A DNA stretch of 8,428 bases from an uncultured Alphaproteobacteria bacterium (GTDB lineage: Bacteria > Pseudomonadota > Alphaproteobacteria > RUG11792): assembly GCA_905236375.1 (NCBI GenBank), contig CAJOOW010000006.1, forward strand, positions 1 to 8,428, read 5' to 3'. The notes below the pieces were generated by a model. That model had not been told where the DNA came from. It saw only the letters and a list, made by a program, of their open reading frames with translations, and did no database searches. Positions 6,083-8,428 of the stretch are shown piece after piece (the stretch's first letter is position 1; the number at the start of each line of letters is the position of its first letter). Made by a program: the position numbers and the translations under genes.

Positions 6083-8428
6083 ATGAAATATTCCAAAGAG
6101 TTTTATGAAGCAACAGATGTAAGGCGCTCGTGCTTTGTATTTGCCTCAGCAGGTTCGGGAAAAACAAAGATTCTAGTCGACCGGTATATAAAATCATTAT
6201 TTCTTGGAATAAATCCAAAAGACATACTCTGTATTACCTATACGAACGCAGCTGTTTTTGAGATGGAATCCAGAATTTCAGATATTCTTGAAAAATTGTA
6301 TCTTAATGAAAATGGATTTACAGAGAGGTATTTAAAAGAGACTTTGAATCTTTCGAAGATTTCAAGGGCCGATATTGAAAAGGCTGAAAGTTTGTTTTTT
6401 GATTTTCAAAATAGCCTGTCTCAATTAAAAATTATGACAACACATTCCTTTTGCCAAATGCTATTGCAACAATTTCCTCTGGAATCGGAGATTTTTCCAA
6501 ATTTCAGAATTATAAATGACATTGAAGCATTAAGTCTTTTGAAAGAAGCAAAAGACACTGTCTTGGCTAAACTTCCAGAGGAGATAATCAAGAAGTTAGC
6601 TGGGACGATATCGATCAAAACACTTGAAGATTTCATTGATCAAATTTATCAATTTCTGCCAAAGTTCGTCGACTTTTTTAACGTTCACAATTCAATGGAT
6701 GAATATGAATTAGAAATTTCAAAGCTGTTTAATTTGGATTCTTTTCAAGAATTTTCAAAAGAGCAGGAAAATTTTATCAATGAATTTTTTAAAAATGATG
6801 ACCTAGAAGAAATTTATCTAACGACAACTGGGTCATTGAGAAAAAAGATTCCATACTCTGATAACCCGATTTCGTTGCAGATTGCTAAAATTGTTAGTGA
6901 AAATGTTATAAGACGAAACAAACTTAAAACTATTGATAAAACATGTTCATTTTTAAGATTAGTAAAAGAGATTGTCGAAGAATATCAGAATCTGAAGAAA
7001 TTCAATAATGAACTAGATTTTTCAGATGTGCTTTATCAAACAAAGTTTCTTTTAACAAAGAGTTATGCAAAAGATTTTGTTATATCAACGATTTGTTCTC
7101 AAATTAAAGCCATCATGATTGATGAAGCTCAAGATTTGAGCCTGATTCAGTGGGATCTAATTTATCTTTTTGCTGAGGATATCTTTTCAGATCCAAGTTC
7201 GCAGAAGACCATTTTTGTTGTTGGAGATATCAAGCAGTCGATTTATCGTTTTCAAGGGGCAGATTGTAAATTGTTTGCTGAATGTTATCAGAAGACATCA
7301 GAAATTTTTAAAGCATCAGGTAGGGAGCTTAAAACCGTTTTTCTTAGTGTAAATTATAGGTCGTTACCTGAAATTCTGAAAAATGTTGATAGAATTTTTG
7401 AAGGAGAAATTGCAAAATTCGCATTTGAAAGCGACATTATTCAATATCAAAAGCATCTTCCCTTTAGATCTTCAGATATTGGAAAAGTTGAAATTATAAA
7501 ATGTGAAGATGCGGAAAACATAGCTCTTGAGATTGCAAAGTTAATTTCAGCAAAAACGACCGAAAATTCCATAATTCTTGCCAGGGAGAGAACGGACCTT
7601 TCTCGAAATATTATGAAAGAGATTTCAAATTTAGGACTGAAAATCGCTCCACCAGATAGAATCAGCCTTAATGAAAGTGTATTGGTTATGGATCTATTGG
7701 CTGTTGCGGATTTTTGTGTTGATCATAATAACGATTATGCTTTCTGTTGTGTGATGAAAAGTCCTTATATCTTTGAAAATCCGTTAACTAATGATGAATT
7801 TTTTGATTTGTTGTATAACAAAACTTCATCAACTTATGAAAATTTAAAATTGAAATTTCCGCTTCAATATTCAAATTTGCAAGAACTCATCTCAGATTTT
7901 GACGAAAACAACTTGCTAAAATTCTTTTATTATCTAGCAAATAGGCTAATCAATCTTACTCAAAATGAGAGTCATATCTTGAGTGCTTTTCTTGACGAGG
8001 TTAAGAATTTTGCAAAAAATAATTCTGAAAGCATTCCGGAATTCTTAGATTATATAAAATCAAGAGAGATAAAAATCGCGAATCAAGGGATCACAAAATC
8101 GGGTTTGAGGCTATCGACAATTCATGGGGCAAAGGGATTAGAAGCCCAGACAATTTTCCTTTTAGATTTTGATATTAAAGTTGCTAAATCTAAGGTTAGG
8201 TTTCTTTTCTCAGATGGACTATTTTTCATTAAACCATCTCAAAAAGAATCATTTTTTGAAATTAATCAAATATCGAATGATGAATACAATCATGAAGAAA
8301 GAGAGCTATTCAGACTCCTTTATGTTGCAATGACTCGAGCGAAAGATAATTTATATGTTTTAAGTTATAGCCAGAATTGTAATAATATGGTTTCAAATTT
8401 AATAGGGGCTAATAATTCATCGTTGAAT
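6083..8428 (+). CDS. addA: Double-strand break repair helicase AddA (3' end beyond window)
   Basis: AddA is the UvrD-like helicase-nuclease subunit of AddAB, which unwinds and resects broken DNA ends to load RecA. 782 codons are open up to the right edge, and all superfamily 1 motifs are visible. They are Walker A ASAGSGKT (21-28), motif Ia ITYTNAAVFEM, TTHSFC (119-124), Walker B IDEAQD (346-351), GDIKQSIYRFQGA (381-393), NYRS (424-427), STIHGAKGLE (678-687) and LLYVAMTRAK (745-754). The stretch LLQQFPLE after TTHSFC and LDFSDVLYQT before Walker B are typical of alphaproteobacterial AddA rather than UvrD. The C-terminal nuclease domain should lie to the right of the window and cannot be checked. 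ATG 6083 is taken because it gives the expected distance to Walker A. It has no Shine-Dalgarno sequence and lies 17 bases after the tRNA-Phe, with which it is probably cotranscribed. The partner gene addB, which usually precedes addA in this class, is not next to it here. Confidence 0.92.
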   Translation, partial: MKYSKEFYEATDVRRSCFVFASAGSGKTKILVDRYIKSLFLGINPKDILCITYTNAAVFEMESRISDILEKLYLNENGFTERYLKETLNLSKISRADIEKAESLFFDFQNSLSQLKIMTTHSFCQMLLQQFPLESEIFPNFRIINDIEALSLLKEAKDTVLAKLPEEIIKKLAGTISIKTLEDFIDQIYQFLPKFVDFFNVHNSMDEYELEISKLFNLDSFQEFSKEQENFINEFFKNDDLEEIYLTTTGSLRKKIPYSDNPISLQIAKIVSENVIRRNKLKTIDKTCSFLRLVKEIVEEYQNLKKFNNELDFSDVLYQTKFLLTKSYAKDFVISTICSQIKAIMIDEAQDLSLIQWDLIYLFAEDIFSDPSSQKTIFVVGDIKQSIYRFQGADCKLFAECYQKTSEIFKASGRELKTVFLSVNYRSLPEILKNVDRIFEGEIAKFAFESDIIQYQKHLPFRSSDIGKVEIIKCEDAENIALEIAKLISAKTTENSIILARERTDLSRNIMKEISNLGLKIAPPDRISLNESVLVMDLLAVADFCVDHNNDYAFCCVMKSPYIFENPLTNDEFFDLLYNKTSSTYENLKLKFPLQYSNLQELISDFDENNLLKFFYYLANRLINLTQNESHILSAFLDEVKNFAKNNSESIPEFLDYIKSREIKIANQGITKSGLRLSTIHGAKGLEAQTIFLLDFDIKVAKSKVRFLFSDGLFFIKPSQKESFFEINQISNDEYNHEERELFRLLYVAMTRAKDNLYVLSYSQNCNNMVSNLIGANNSSLN

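Noticed and set aside
1..8428. CRISPR array, toxin-antitoxin pair, prophage or defence island
   Set aside because: No regularly spaced repeats, paired small genes, integrase or transposase motifs were seen on either strand.

Overview
This is an AT-rich window (by eye about one third GC) from a bacterium that is most likely an alphaproteobacterium. The pointers are a DUF4167-family gene (a mainly alphaproteobacterial family), an AddA helicase of the alphaproteobacterial type, and a tRNA-Phe with an encoded CCA end. Low GC, a short glucose-6-phosphate isomerase and a visibly decaying gene region fit a host-associated lineage of the Rickettsiales or Holosporales kind. That placement is an inference and cannot be settled from this sequence.

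Positions 1-1782, left part, minus strand. The first 180 bases are richer in GC than the rest and hold what may be the first 37 codons of a gene running off the left edge. Next comes a decayed block (210-1722). It encodes an unrecognised protein with an N-terminal signal peptide and a trailing second reading frame. The block is broken by four single-base indels, each in a short A/T tract, and by a stop codon. A promoter-like site (1755-1782) faces it. I recognise no domain in it. Positions 1783-2022 hold no gene that I can support.

Positions 2023-4447, middle part. An extended -10 promoter leads into a two-gene plus-strand unit. It contains an MFS transporter (2068-3312) and rsmE, the 16S rRNA m3U1498 methyltransferase (3315-4013, TTG start, 2 bases after the transporter stop). 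Converging on it, 25 bases away, is the minus-strand DUF4167 gene (4039-4413).

Positions 4448-8428, right part, plus strand. After a spacer with a doubtful 59-codon ORF comes pgi (4681-5877) with a good sigma-70-type promoter. A second promoter drives tRNA-Phe (5990-6065). The recombination helicase gene addA (6083 to beyond the right edge) starts only 17 bases after the tRNA. All helicase motifs of addA are present, but its C-terminal nuclease part lies outside the window.

The intact genes are mostly housekeeping (rRNA modification, sugar-phosphate isomerisation, tRNA, DNA break repair) plus a transporter. They do not form one pathway. I see no CRISPR array, recognisable transposase, toxin-antitoxin pair or defence system. 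The most notable content is the multiply frameshifted secreted-protein locus on the left and the tight tRNA-Phe/addA arrangement on the right.
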